Source: JALZKA01 sp963725035 (GTDB taxonomy: Bacteria > Actinomycetota > Thermoleophilia > Solirubrobacterales > 70-9). From it: a DNA stretch of 64,000 nt. The translations under genes and the position numbers were made by a program. The stretch spans positions 186,001 to 250,000 of the forward strand of contig CAVRWX010000018.1 in NCBI GenBank assembly GCA_963725035.1. The letters run 5' to 3'. Below, piece by piece: positions 40,268 to 48,731 of the stretch. The number at the start of each line of letters is the position of its first letter. Positions within the stretch are counted from its first letter, which is position 1. The notes under the pieces were generated by a model. That model ran no database searches, had not been told where the DNA came from, and saw only the letters and a list, made by a program, of their open reading frames with translations.

Positions 40268-41635
40268 ATGTGGCTGACCATCGAAGTCCCTTCGCAGGAG
40301 CCGTTGGTGGTCGAGGTCAAGGGGTCTTCCACGACGATCGGCAGCGATCCTTCGTGCGACGTCGTCATCGCGGACCCGGACGTCTCGCCCCGCCATGTCG
40401 AGCTTCACCCGCTCGCTGACGGGCGGCTCGAGATCGAGGACCTCGGCTCGCGGTCGGGCACGTGGGTCGGCGGGGTCCGCCTGGGAGGCCCCGCGACCCT
40501 CGAGGGCGGAGAGCGCCTTCGAATCGGCGGCACCGAGCTGGTCTCCTCGCTCGAGCGGCCGGACCCGTCGGAACGCGCGCTCACCCGGCGTGAGGCCATG
40601 CAGGGCATGGTCACCGAGTCGCATCGGGCGCTTCTCTTGGCATCAGCCGCCGTGGCGATCGCGGTGCTCGCGGTTGTGCTTGCCGCTGGGGGCGTGTTCT
40701 CGGGGAGCGATGAGGAGGACGAGCCGAGCCGCCTCTCGCCGACCGAGATCGTGAACCTTGCGCGCCCCAGCACGGCGATAGTCGTGGCGCTCGGGGGCGG
40801 TGCGCGGGCCGGCAACGGCACGGGTTGGGTGCTGGACGCCGAGGAAGGTCTGATCGTCACGAACGCTCACGTGGTCGACGCGGGGGAGACCTTCCAGGTG
40901 GGGACCGAGGAGAGCCTCTCCGACGCCGAGGTCGTTGGCGTCGCGCCATGCGACGACCTCGCTGTGCTCAGGGTCTCGGAGACCGAGGGCCTGGAGTCGC
41001 TCAAGCTCGGCAGCCAGGATTCGATCTCACAGGGCGACCAGGTCGTCGCGATCGGGTATCCGACCAACGCCTCGCCCAGCGACGAGCTTCAGGCGACCGA
41101 GGGGATCGTCTCTGTCGTCGAGCAGACCTTTGATGTGCCGAACGACCCGTTCGTCCAGCTGTATCCGAACGTGATCCAGACCGACGCGCCCATCAACCCA
41201 GGCAACTCGGGAGGGCCGCTGATCGATTCGAACGGCAACCTGGTAGGCGTGAACACGCTGATCTTCCGCGGACGGCGGGGCGAGATCGAGGGCCAGGGCT
41301 ACGCGATCGGCGTGGACCGCGTCGCCGAGGTCGTGGAGGGTCTACGCGGCGGCGACTCGCAGGCCTGGCTGGGCTTCGCGTTCCGCCCATTGCCGACCGC
41401 GCAAGCGACCCGCGAGGGGCTTGCGCCGGGGCTTCTGGTCACAGCGGTCGTGCCCGGAACGCCGGCGGCGGACGAGGGCCTGATCGGCGGGCGTGCAATC
41501 GTCGTGGGGGTGAATGGCGAGCCGGTGCAGAGCTTTCGCGAATACTGCAGTGCAGTGGAGGGGCTAAACGGTGAGACGGTCAAGTTCAACATCCTGGAGC
41601 CGAACGGCGCGCGCGTGATCGAGCTGGAGCTATGA
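40268..41635 (+). CDS. FHA-domain HtrA/DegP-like membrane serine protease
   Basis: 455 residues in an unusual order. An N-terminal FHA domain (about 20-90; TTIGSDPSCDVVIADPDVSPRHVEL, then DLGSRSGTWVGG) is cytoplasmic. A transmembrane helix lies at about 121-142. A trypsin-like domain with His201 (TNAHVVD), Asp230 (CDDLAVLRV) and Ser314 (NPGNSGGPL) and a C-terminal PDZ domain (GLAPGLLVTAVVPGTPAADEGL) are extracytoplasmic. FHA domains bind phospho-Thr, so a Ser/Thr-kinase signal inside could gate proteolysis outside. Its stop overlaps cysK as ATGA, so they are co-translated. Confidence 0.88.
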   Translation: MWLTIEVPSQEPLVVEVKGSSTTIGSDPSCDVVIADPDVSPRHVELHPLADGRLEIEDLGSRSGTWVGGVRLGGPATLEGGERLRIGGTELVSSLERPDPSERALTRREAMQGMVTESHRALLLASAAVAIAVLAVVLAAGGVFSGSDEEDEPSRLSPTEIVNLARPSTAIVVALGGGARAGNGTGWVLDAEEGLIVTNAHVVDAGETFQVGTEESLSDAEVVGVAPCDDLAVLRVSETEGLESLKLGSQDSISQGDQVVAIGYPTNASPSDELQATEGIVSVVEQTFDVPNDPFVQLYPNVIQTDAPINPGNSGGPLIDSNGNLVGVNTLIFRGRRGEIEGQGYAIGVDRVAEVVEGLRGGDSQAWLGFAFRPLPTAQATREGLAPGLLVTAVVPGTPAADEGLIGGRAIVVGVNGEPVQSFREYCSAVEGLNGETVKFNILEPNGARVIELEL

Positions 41636-42576
41636 GCGAGCCAACGGGCAGAACGCCGGCGGCCGAAGTCTCGGAGACGATCGGCAACACGCCGATGGCG
41701 GTGCTCGGCCGGGTGGGGGAGACCGACCGGGCGGAGGTCCTGGCAAAGCTCGAGTACATGAACCCCGGCGGGTCGGTGAAGGACCGGATCGGCGTGGCGA
41801 TGCTGGACGCTGCCGAGCGCGAAGGCCGGATCGAACGGGGCAAGGGCGTAATCGTCGAGCCAACCAGCGGCAACACCGGCATCGCCCTGGCGATGGTCTG
41901 TGCGGCCCGCGGCTACGAACTGGTGCTGACGCTGCCTGAGGGAATGAGCCGTGAGCGCTCGAAGCTCCTGCGCGCCTACGGCGCCGAGGTGCACGAGACG
42001 CCTTCGATGGGCGGCATGGGGGAGGCCATCGAGCTCGCTCAGCAGGTCGTGGCGGATCGCGGCGGGTTCATGCCGCAGCAGTTCTCGAACCCCGCCAACC
42101 CGGACATCCACCGCAGGACCACGGCCGAGGAGATCTGGCGCGACACGGGCGGCGAGGTGGACGCGCTGGTCTGCGGCGTCGGCACCGGCGGCACGATCAC
42201 AGGGGTGGGGCAGGTCCTGAAGGACCGCCGCCCAGACTTTCAATGCTTCGCCGTCGAGCCGAGCGGCTCGCCCGTCCTTGGCGGTGGCGAGGCGGGCCCT
42301 CACAAGATCCAGGGGATCGGCGCCGGCTTCATCCCCGACGTCCTCGACCGCTCGGTGATCGACGAGACGATCGCGGTCTCTGACGAGGACGCGCTGAAGA
42401 CGGCGCACGAGGTTGCCTCCCGCGAAGGGCTCCTGGTCGGCATCTCGTCGGGGGCGGCAATCGCCGCTGCGCTCGACGTTGCGGCGCGGCCGGAGATGAA
42501 GGGCAAGCGGATCGTCACGATCGCCGCTGACGGCGGCGAGCGCTACATGTCGCTGCCGTTCTTCCTCGACAGCTAG
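41632..42576 (+). CDS. cysK: Cysteine synthase A (O-acetylserine sulfhydrylase)
   Basis: 314 residues. The PLP lysine is Lys50 in NPGGSVKDR, the substrate loop is PTSGNTGIA (about 77-84), and the phosphate-binding loop is GVGTGGTITGVG. It makes cysteine from O-acetylserine and sulfide. The ATG overlaps the FHA-protease stop (ATGA). The stop shares a CTAG with the convergent response regulator. The partner enzyme CysE is encoded at 47959. Confidence 0.93.
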   Translation: MSEPTGRTPAAEVSETIGNTPMAVLGRVGETDRAEVLAKLEYMNPGGSVKDRIGVAMLDAAEREGRIERGKGVIVEPTSGNTGIALAMVCAARGYELVLTLPEGMSRERSKLLRAYGAEVHETPSMGGMGEAIELAQQVVADRGGFMPQQFSNPANPDIHRRTTAEEIWRDTGGEVDALVCGVGTGGTITGVGQVLKDRRPDFQCFAVEPSGSPVLGGGEAGPHKIQGIGAGFIPDVLDRSVIDETIAVSDEDALKTAHEVASREGLLVGISSGAAIAAALDVAARPEMKGKRIVTIAADGGERYMSLPFFLDS

Positions 42577-42980
42577 GTCGAAAGCCGGCCGGCCTCGACC
42601 AGCACCTCGTCCAGGCGCTTCAGGAGGTCGTCCATGCGCACGGTCTTGCCGACGACCGCCGCGGCGCCCAGCTCCAGCGCCTTGCCCTCAATCGACGGAT
42701 GGTCGTGGCCGGTCAGCATCACGACCACCGGGCTCAGATCCTCTATCTCCGCGAGCTCCTCGAGGATGTCAAACCCGTTTGGGGGCGGCATCGAGACGTC
42801 CAGGAGCAATAAGTCGGGCTTGTGAACCCTGCATAGCTCGAGGACGTCCTTGGACTCGGTCGTGCAATGGATCGAGCCGAAGCCGCCCCGCTCGAGGATC
42901 CGGACCAGGAGGCGGGCGTTCTGATCGTCGTCGTCGGCGACGAGCGCCGAGATCTCTCCCCTGTGGGCATCCTCCGTCAC
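42573..42980 (-). CDS. Single-domain response regulator (receiver only)
   Basis: 135 residues from GTG 42980. Receiver motifs: acidic run ALVADDDDQ, acceptor Asp in LLLLDVSMPPP, Thr in VVMLTGHD and Lys in VVGKTV. There is no output domain, so it acts by protein contact or in a phosphorelay. TAAAGT (42993-42988) ends 7 nt before the GTG with no ribosome binding site, so it is probably leaderless. The frame remains open upstream over the divergent sugar transferase gene, but that part is not protein-like. Confidence 0.85.
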   Translation of the reverse strand: MTEDAHRGEISALVADDDDQNARLLVRILERGGFGSIHCTTESKDVLELCRVHKPDLLLLDVSMPPPNGFDILEELAEIEDLSPVVVMLTGHDHPSIEGKALELGAAAVVGKTVRMDDLLKRLDEVLVEAGRLST

Positions 42981-42987
42981 GCCCTCA

Positions 42988-43024
42988 ACTTTACGCTGGA
43001 ACGTGCCGAACCCACCCCTAGACT
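42988..43024. promoter_or_regulatory. Divergent -10 boxes
   Basis: Minus strand: TAAAGT 42993-42988, 7 nt before GTG 42980 (leaderless). Plus strand: TAGACT 43019-43024, serving the sugar transferase, whose ATG 43054 has a real Shine-Dalgarno (AAGGA near 43044-43048). One leaderless and one leadered transcript therefore arise from the same gap. Confidence 0.5.
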
Positions 43025-43053
43025 GAAAAGGCGTAAACGGCACAAGGAAATCG

Positions 43054-44502
43054 ATGAGCAACGAGTTCGGGATCGGTGGCGTCCAAGCGGGACTCAGGCG
43101 CATGGCCGCGCTCCTACCGCAGTTCTGCGGCGCGTTCGCGGCGGGCCTCGTCGCGGGCGCAATCGAGACCGGCGACAACTCGACCGGCGCAATCGTGCTC
43201 GGCGCGTACCTGGTCGCCGGCTGGTACAGCGCGCGCGCCGCTCGCTGGCGCTGGCTCCTACCCATGGCGGGGCTTCTGGCGTACGGGGTCATGGCCGTCC
43301 TGGGCACGGTCTTCTCGATCATCGCGCTCCAGGTGATGGACCAGTCCACTTCGTTCTTGTCTCTTGCCTTCGCCGCGCTTGCCGCTGTGGCCGCGCTGAT
43401 CATCACGGGCCGGGTTTTCTCTCCGTCCACACGCATCAGGATCGGCGTGATCGGCTCGCCCAACGCCGCCGTGCGGCTGCGGAAGGAACTCGATCGCGAG
43501 CATTCCCGCGGCTTCGAGGTCGGCGCCACCATCGTGCCTGACGACTGGGACTTCGACCCCTCGGCGCTCGACGCGCCCTATCTCTGCTCGCTGTCCGACA
43601 TCGGCGACGCGATCGACGACCGCGACTTGGAGGCGCTCGTCGTCACCCGCGAGTTCGACCGCGCCGAGGTCGACCGCAGGCTCTTCGCCGAGGTCGTCGC
43701 CCGCCCGGTGCAGGTGATGGAGCTCCACGAGTTCCACGAGCACCGCTTCGGCTCGGTACCGCTGGCCGAGATCGATTACGCATGGTTCACGCGACTCGCC
43801 GGGTCTCACTACAAGCCGCTGACGCGGGCGCTCAAGCGCGGCCTCGATCTTCTGGTCGCCGTGCCGGCGGCGATCATCCTGGCCCCGATCGTGGGCGTGT
43901 CGGCCGTGCTCGTGAAGCGCGATGGGGGACCGGTTCTGTTTCGCCAGGAGAGGATCGGCCAAGGCGGGAAGCCGTTCCTGATCAACAAGCTGCGCACGAT
44001 GACGCACGAGCCGGAGCGCGAGGCGGTGTGGGCCGAGGCAGACGACGTGCGCGTCACTCGCATCGGCCGCTTCCTCCGCAAGAGCCATCTGGACGAGGCG
44101 CCACAGCTCTGGAACGTGATCAAGGGCGAAATGAGCCTGGTCGGCCCGCGGCCCGAGCAGGGCGCATACGTGGAAGCGCTTTCGAAGCAGATTCCCTTCT
44201 ATACGCAGCGCCACGTCGTCAAGCCCGGGATCACCGGCTGGGCCCAAGTACGAGTCGGCTACTCGGGATCACTTGAGGGGACGGCGTTCAAGCTCTGCAA
44301 CGACCTCTATTACGTCAAGCACCATTCGATCTCGCTCGACATCGCGATCCTTCTCGAAACCCTGCGGACGCTCGTCGCCGACAAGCAGTACGTCGAGCCG
44401 CCGTCGACGAGCCTCACGATGCTGGGCGAAGGTGAGGGGCGCGTGGTGTCAGCGCCCGACTCGGCTCCCGCGTCGCCTACCGGCGCCGCTCCCGTGCCTT
44501 AG
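43054..44502 (+). CDS. Polyprenyl-phosphate sugar-1-phosphate transferase (WbaP/EpsL type)
   Basis: 482 residues. Four or five N-terminal transmembrane helices and a Rossmann-like middle region (RIRIGVIGSPNAAVRLRKEL) precede the catalytic C-terminal bacterial sugar transferase domain. That domain starts KRGLDLLVAVPAAIILAPIV, with VLFRQERIGQGGKPFLINKLRTM, RKSHLDEAPQLWNVIKGEMSLVGPRPE and PGITGWAQV. It transfers a sugar-1-phosphate to undecaprenyl phosphate, the first step of capsule/EPS synthesis. It is the obvious initiating enzyme for the 1-10 kb locus, though more than 30 kb away. The Ala/Pro tail overlaps the convergent regulator by 26 bp. Confidence 0.92.
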   Translation: MSNEFGIGGVQAGLRRMAALLPQFCGAFAAGLVAGAIETGDNSTGAIVLGAYLVAGWYSARAARWRWLLPMAGLLAYGVMAVLGTVFSIIALQVMDQSTSFLSLAFAALAAVAALIITGRVFSPSTRIRIGVIGSPNAAVRLRKELDREHSRGFEVGATIVPDDWDFDPSALDAPYLCSLSDIGDAIDDRDLEALVVTREFDRAEVDRRLFAEVVARPVQVMELHEFHEHRFGSVPLAEIDYAWFTRLAGSHYKPLTRALKRGLDLLVAVPAAIILAPIVGVSAVLVKRDGGPVLFRQERIGQGGKPFLINKLRTMTHEPEREAVWAEADDVRVTRIGRFLRKSHLDEAPQLWNVIKGEMSLVGPRPEQGAYVEALSKQIPFYTQRHVVKPGITGWAQVRVGYSGSLEGTAFKLCNDLYYVKHHSISLDIAILLETLRTLVADKQYVEPPSTSLTMLGEGEGRVVSAPDSAPASPTGAAPVP

Positions 44503-44851
44503 CCAGAAGCTCCTTGAGCTTCAAGTCGAGCTCTTCGATCCGGAACGGCTTGGCGATGTAGGCATCGACGCCCGCGTCGGCGGCCTCGCGCTCGTCGGCG
44601 TCACCGGCCTTGGCCGTCAAGAGCACGACGGGAATCTCGGCGGTGCGCCCGTCCGCGCGCATCCTGGCGCAGATCTCGTGGCCCTCGATTCCGGGCATGA
44701 TCCCGTCCAGGATCGCCGCATCCGGTGCCTCGCCGAACACGATCTCGAGTGCGTCGTCGCCGTTCGCCGCGGTCACGACGTGATAGCCGCGATGCGTCAG
44801 GCGCTGAGAGATCAGCCGCAGGATGTCGGCGTCGTCATCAGCGACCAGCAC
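44477..44851 (-). CDS. Single-domain response regulator (receiver only)
   Basis: 124 residues from GTG 44851; a slightly longer start is possible because the frame is open upstream. Motifs: VLVADDDADI, acceptor Asp in AAILDGIMPG, Thr in VVLLTAKAG and Lys in AYIAKPF. It ends in a basic helix (ELLAKARERRR). No output domain. It is divergent from the histidine kinase gene at 44954, about 100 bp away, a plausible functional pair. Confidence 0.88.
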   Translation of the reverse strand: MLVADDDADILRLISQRLTHRGYHVVTAANGDDALEIVFGEAPDAAILDGIMPGIEGHEICARMRADGRTAEIPVVLLTAKAGDADEREAADAGVDAYIAKPFRIEELDLKLKELLAKARERRR

Positions 44852-44953
44852 CTTGGGCAGCGCGCGTTCGTGGGGGGCTCCGCTGGTCAGAACGTTGCCG
44901 ATCCTACGCGCCCGCCCCCGGAGGCGGGGTGCCGGATGGAATGATCGAAGACC

Positions 44954-46375
44954 GTGGAATCCGGCAATCTGAAAGCCCGAGAAGGAATCGGCTCCCTCCT
45001 GCGAGAGCTGGGCGCAATGCTCGTCGAGCCCTCTCAGGAGGATGCCGCCAAGAAGCTTCCGAGGACAGGCGTGTCGGTCGAGCGCACGGCCCAGGTGGCT
45101 GGATTGCAGGCGATTCTCCTGCCAATCCTCACGGCGCCGATTCTCCTTGTCGTCAACCCGACCGGACCGATCGGCGACTGGGGCTGGGTCGTCGCTCTCG
45201 CGGGGGTGGCGTCGACCGTCGCCCTTGGCGTTGCGCTCATCCGCTCTCCAGATGTCTCGGCCCGCGTGCTTGCGGCCACGAACCTGTTCGCGGCCGGCGT
45301 CATTGGCGTGCTCGCGTGGCTGACGGGCGGCCTCGATTCTCCCTACCCGCTACTGCTGCCACTGATCGCCTCGAGCATTGCACCCCACAGGCCGCGTGTC
45401 CGCCGCTGGTTGATCCTGTGGATCCTGTTTGTGGCCGCCATGCCCCTCGTCTACGACGGTCCGGCGACGTCGGTTCAAGCCGCGGTGGTGATCATGATCG
45501 GCTCCGCATCGGTGGCAACGCTCCTCACGATGGTCTGGCTGGGCTCGCGAGTGAGTCGCTCGGAGGCAAGCCTGATGGCCCTGATCGCAGCGGCCAGGGA
45601 GGCGCAGACCGAGATGGCGGCCGAGGCGGGCCGCCTGCTCGAGGCAAGCCAGGTCCGCGACGAACTCGTTACCAGGGTCTCCCACGAGCTGCGCACCCCG
45701 CTCACCTCGGTCAAGGGCTACATCGAGGCGTTGATCGCCGGCGAGGGTGGGGACCTTGACCCGGCCCAGCAGGAGCTCGCGGCTGTAGCTCTAAGGAACA
45801 CGGTTCGGCTTGAGCTTCTGATCGCCGATCTACTCCTGCTCTCCCGCGTGGAGGGTGGGCAACTTGAGCTTCGGGCCAAGCCCGTCGATGTTCACGCGTC
45901 GCTTCAGATGGTCAGCGAGGAGCTGACCCAGCTCGCACAAGAGGGGGGGATCCAGCTGATCGTGGAAGTGGCGCCTGGGCTCACGTGGGGACTCGACCGG
46001 GAACGCTTCGAGCAGGCCGCCACGAACCTCATCTCGAACGCCATCAAGTACTCGCCTGAAGGAGGTTCTGTGTTGATCCGCGCTCGCCAGATCGATTCCG
46101 AGCTATGGGTAGAGGTGATCGACAAAGGCGTCGGGATCCCGGGTGACGAGATCGCCCGGCTGGGCGAGCGCTTCTTCCGGGCCTCGACCGCCGGTTCGGC
46201 GTCAGGCTCCGGCCTGGGTATCTCAATCACGCAGGAGCTGGTCGAGCTTCACGACGGCGTGCTCGAGGTAGAGAGCGAGGTCGCCTCGGGCTCGATCTTC
46301 CGGATCAGGATCCCTGGCGGCCTCGAGGTGGAGTCAGTCGGAGAGCCCGAGAGAGAGGCCTACGGACTCAAGTAG
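44954..46375 (+). CDS. Membrane histidine kinase
   Basis: 473 residues. A soluble N-terminus of about 45 residues is followed by five or six transmembrane helices with very short loops, so sensing probably occurs within the membrane or cytoplasm. HisKA has RVSHELRTPLTSVKGYIEAL. The ATPase domain has NLISNAIKYS, DKGVGIPGDE and GSGLGISITQELVELHDG. GTG start, with AATGAT 8 nt upstream and no Shine-Dalgarno. Its 3' end overlaps the convergent hybrid kinase gene by 42 bp. It may signal to the receiver at 44477. Confidence 0.88.
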   Translation: MESGNLKAREGIGSLLRELGAMLVEPSQEDAAKKLPRTGVSVERTAQVAGLQAILLPILTAPILLVVNPTGPIGDWGWVVALAGVASTVALGVALIRSPDVSARVLAATNLFAAGVIGVLAWLTGGLDSPYPLLLPLIASSIAPHRPRVRRWLILWILFVAAMPLVYDGPATSVQAAVVIMIGSASVATLLTMVWLGSRVSRSEASLMALIAAAREAQTEMAAEAGRLLEASQVRDELVTRVSHELRTPLTSVKGYIEALIAGEGGDLDPAQQELAAVALRNTVRLELLIADLLLLSRVEGGQLELRAKPVDVHASLQMVSEELTQLAQEGGIQLIVEVAPGLTWGLDRERFEQAATNLISNAIKYSPEGGSVLIRARQIDSELWVEVIDKGVGIPGDEIARLGERFFRASTAGSASGSGLGISITQELVELHDGVLEVESEVASGSIFRIRIPGGLEVESVGEPEREAYGLK

Positions 46376-47917
46376 GTCGCGGGCCGTAAACGGCTTTCTC
46401 AAGAAGGACATCTCCTGCGTGGCCACGTCGTGCGAGGAGATGATGTCCTCGGTGTACCCGGACATGTAGAGGACCGGCATCCAGGGGTCGATCTCATGCG
46501 CCCGGTCGGCGAGCTCGCGACCCGAGGCGCGCGGCATGACGACATCGGTGAGCATCAGGGAGAAGCGCTGGCCGGACTCGAGCATCTCGATCGCCTCCTG
46601 CCCGTCCTCGCATGCAACGACCTCGAAGCCAGTTCGCTCGAGGACGCGGGTTGCAACGCGCCGCACGTCGTCATCGTCCTCGGCCACGAGAACTCGAGTG
46701 CCGGGCGGAACGGAGATCTCGCCGGCTGGCTCCTCGACGCCTGGCCGGCGCGGCGTCGTTCTCGCAGGCGCTGCTGCCGGGAAGTGCAGGTGGAACACCG
46801 AGCCAAGGCCGAGCTCCGAGTAGACCGTGATATGGCCGGACGCGTTGGCCATGACCCCGTGGACGGCGGCGAGTCCAAGGCCGGTTCCGGTGCTCCTGGC
46901 CTTGGTCGTGAAGAACGGCTCGAAGATGCGCTCGACCAGTTCGGGCGAGATGCCGGTGCCGGTGTCCGCGACGGTCAACCGCGCGTGTGGGCCCGTCCGT
47001 GCCTGGGGATTGACGTCGACGTAATTCTCGTCGAGTGTCACGCTCTCGGTCTGGATCGTCAGCGAGCCACCGTCGGGCATCGCCTCGCGAGCGTTCATCG
47101 CCATCCCGACCAGGGCCTGCTCGACCTGCGCAGGGTCGGCCTCAACGGGGTAGAGGTTGTCCCCCTTGATGATCGACAGGTTCACGTCCTCGCCCAGGGT
47201 GCGCTGAAGGAGCTTGTCGAGGTGGGAGAGGACCTCGTTCAGGTCGATGATCTCTGGCGTCGCGACCTCGCGGCGACTGAAGATCAGGAGCTGGCGGGTG
47301 AGCGAGGCACCGCGTTCGCCGGCCTTGCGAATCTCGGCCAGGTCTGCCTGCAGCTCGGAGTCGCCCGGGAGGGCGTCGGCGATGAAGTCCGTGTAATTGA
47401 GGACGACCGCGAGGAGGTTGTTGAAGTCGTGGGCGACCCCGCCGGCCATCTTGCCGACCGCTTCCAGCCGTCTGGCCCGCTCGAGTTGCGCGTCGATGCG
47501 GAGGCGCCTGAGCTCCTCGACGCGACGGTCGGTGACGTCGGTCGCGACCGCGAGGCCCGCGTACACCTTGCCCGATGGCGTGCGAAGCGGGGTCGTCCTG
47601 AGCCACCAAACGCCTTCGGTTCCCAGGTTCGACTGCTCGTCCGTGCGCGACGCACCGGCGAGGGTGGCGCGGTAGAGGGGTTCCAGCCGCACGAACTCGG
47701 CGGGTGACATGAGCTCGGACAGGTTTCGGCCGGTGGCGTTCGCCGGGTTGATGCCCATCTCCTTGGGTGCCGAGCCGGACATGAGCAGGACGCGCAGCCT
47801 GCGGTCGAACACGGTGATCGCCGTGCCCGGCATGTTCCCCAAGACGTCCGAGAGGAGACGCTCCATCGCCTCGTTGGCGTCCCGAGTGGGGTCGCGATTT
47901 CCCCGGCTCTCGCTCAT
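46334..47917 (-). CDS. Soluble PAS hybrid histidine kinase with C-terminal receiver
   Basis: About 527 residues from ATG 47917. Order: PAS (about 20-135; ITVFDRRLRVLLMSGSAPKEMG), HisKA (GGVAHDFNNLLAVVLNYTDF), HATPase (MAMNAREAMPDGGSL, DTGTGI, GTGLGLAAVHGVM) and a receiver (VLVAEDDDDVRR, acceptor Asp in LMLTDVVMPRASG, Lys in FLRKPF). No membrane segment. TACTCT (47929-47924) is 6 nt upstream of the ATG, so a leaderless start is likely. The frame also opens at 47977, but that would overlap the divergent cysE start. Confidence 0.88.
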   Translation of the reverse strand: MSESRGNRDPTRDANEAMERLLSDVLGNMPGTAITVFDRRLRVLLMSGSAPKEMGINPANATGRNLSELMSPAEFVRLEPLYRATLAGASRTDEQSNLGTEGVWWLRTTPLRTPSGKVYAGLAVATDVTDRRVEELRRLRIDAQLERARRLEAVGKMAGGVAHDFNNLLAVVLNYTDFIADALPGDSELQADLAEIRKAGERGASLTRQLLIFSRREVATPEIIDLNEVLSHLDKLLQRTLGEDVNLSIIKGDNLYPVEADPAQVEQALVGMAMNAREAMPDGGSLTIQTESVTLDENYVDVNPQARTGPHARLTVADTGTGISPELVERIFEPFFTTKARSTGTGLGLAAVHGVMANASGHITVYSELGLGSVFHLHFPAAAPARTTPRRPGVEEPAGEISVPPGTRVLVAEDDDDVRRVATRVLERTGFEVVACEDGQEAIEMLESGQRFSLMLTDVVMPRASGRELADRAHEIDPWMPVLYMSGYTEDIISSHDVATQEMSFLRKPFTARDLLESVGLSLGLSD

Positions 47918-47923
47918 GAGTCG

Positions 47924-47949
47924 AGAGTAGCCCTCGAGTGGCCTAGCCT
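47924..47949. promoter_or_regulatory. Divergent -10 boxes for the hybrid kinase and cysE
   Basis: TACTCT on the minus strand (47929-47924) lies 6 nt before ATG 47917. TAGCCT on the plus strand (47944-47949) lies 9 nt before ATG 47959. Neither start has a Shine-Dalgarno. The two start codons are only 41 bp apart. Confidence 0.45.
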
Positions 47950-47958
47950 TGGGCGTGA

Positions 47959-48693
47959 ATGTTCGGTTTGGGAGCACTCCGTCGCGTCGCCTCTGAGATC
48001 AAGAGCGACGTCGGGTCTGCGCGCGATCGCGATCCCGCGGCGCGAAGCGTCGGCAGCGCCGAAATCCTCACGACTTGGGCAGGAGTACAGGCGCTGCTCG
48101 CGCATCGCGTTGCTCATGCCCTGTACGAGGCGGAGGTACCGCTGGTGCCAAGGGTCGTGGCGTTCGGGAGCCGCGCCGTTACGGGTGTCGAGATTCACCC
48201 GGCGGCCCAGATCGGGTCGGACTTCTTCATCGACCACGGAGCGGGCGTCGTGATCGGCGAGACGGCGGAGATCGGCGACCGCGTGACGCTTTACCAGGGC
48301 GTGACGCTCGGCGGCACCGGGTTCGCCCGCGGAAAGCGCCATCCCACGGTGGGCGACGACGTCACGATCGGTTCTGGCGCCAAGCTCCTGGGGCCGGTCG
48401 AGGTCGGCCACGGCGCCAAGGTCGGCGCCAACACCGTGGTGATCTCAGACGTGCCTCCGAACTCGACCGTCGTCGGCAACCCCGGTCACCCCGTGCGGGT
48501 CGAGGGCAAGCGTCCCGAGGGCCCGGACGCGGACTGGATCCACCTGCCCGACCCCGTCGCCGACGCCATTCGCAGCCTCTCGGACCGCCTGGGTGCGATC
48601 GAGGACCGCCTCGCCGAGATCGACGGCCGAGCCGCCGAAGCCGAAGTGCGCGAGCTGAAGCCGAAGCAGGGACCGAGTTCAGCCGGCGGGTAA
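47959..48693 (+). CDS. cysE: Serine O-acetyltransferase
   Basis: 244 residues. The left-handed beta-helix (hexapeptide) domain is clear: GVEIHPAAQIGSDFFIDHGAGVVIGETAEIGDRVTLYQGVTLGGTG, with the catalytic DHG region, then KRHPTVGDDVTIGSGAKLLGPVEVG and NPGHPVR. It acetylates serine to make the CysK substrate. The C-terminal tail of about 50 residues ends in Gly-Gly rather than the Ile that usually docks into CysK, so formation of the cysteine synthase complex is uncertain. uvrD follows 38 bp downstream. Confidence 0.92.
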   Translation: MFGLGALRRVASEIKSDVGSARDRDPAARSVGSAEILTTWAGVQALLAHRVAHALYEAEVPLVPRVVAFGSRAVTGVEIHPAAQIGSDFFIDHGAGVVIGETAEIGDRVTLYQGVTLGGTGFARGKRHPTVGDDVTIGSGAKLLGPVEVGHGAKVGANTVVISDVPPNSTVVGNPGHPVRVEGKRPEGPDADWIHLPDPVADAIRSLSDRLGAIEDRLAEIDGRAAEAEVRELKPKQGPSSAGG

Positions 48694-48731
48694 ATCCAGC
48701 GACGCCGGAAGCGGGTCTATCTTTGGATGAG

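Noticed and set aside
39952..40419. Open plus-strand frame before the FHA protease
   Set aside because: Arg/Ala-rich with no family character and overlapping the protease start. A minus-strand frame at 39842-40183 is equally unconvincing.
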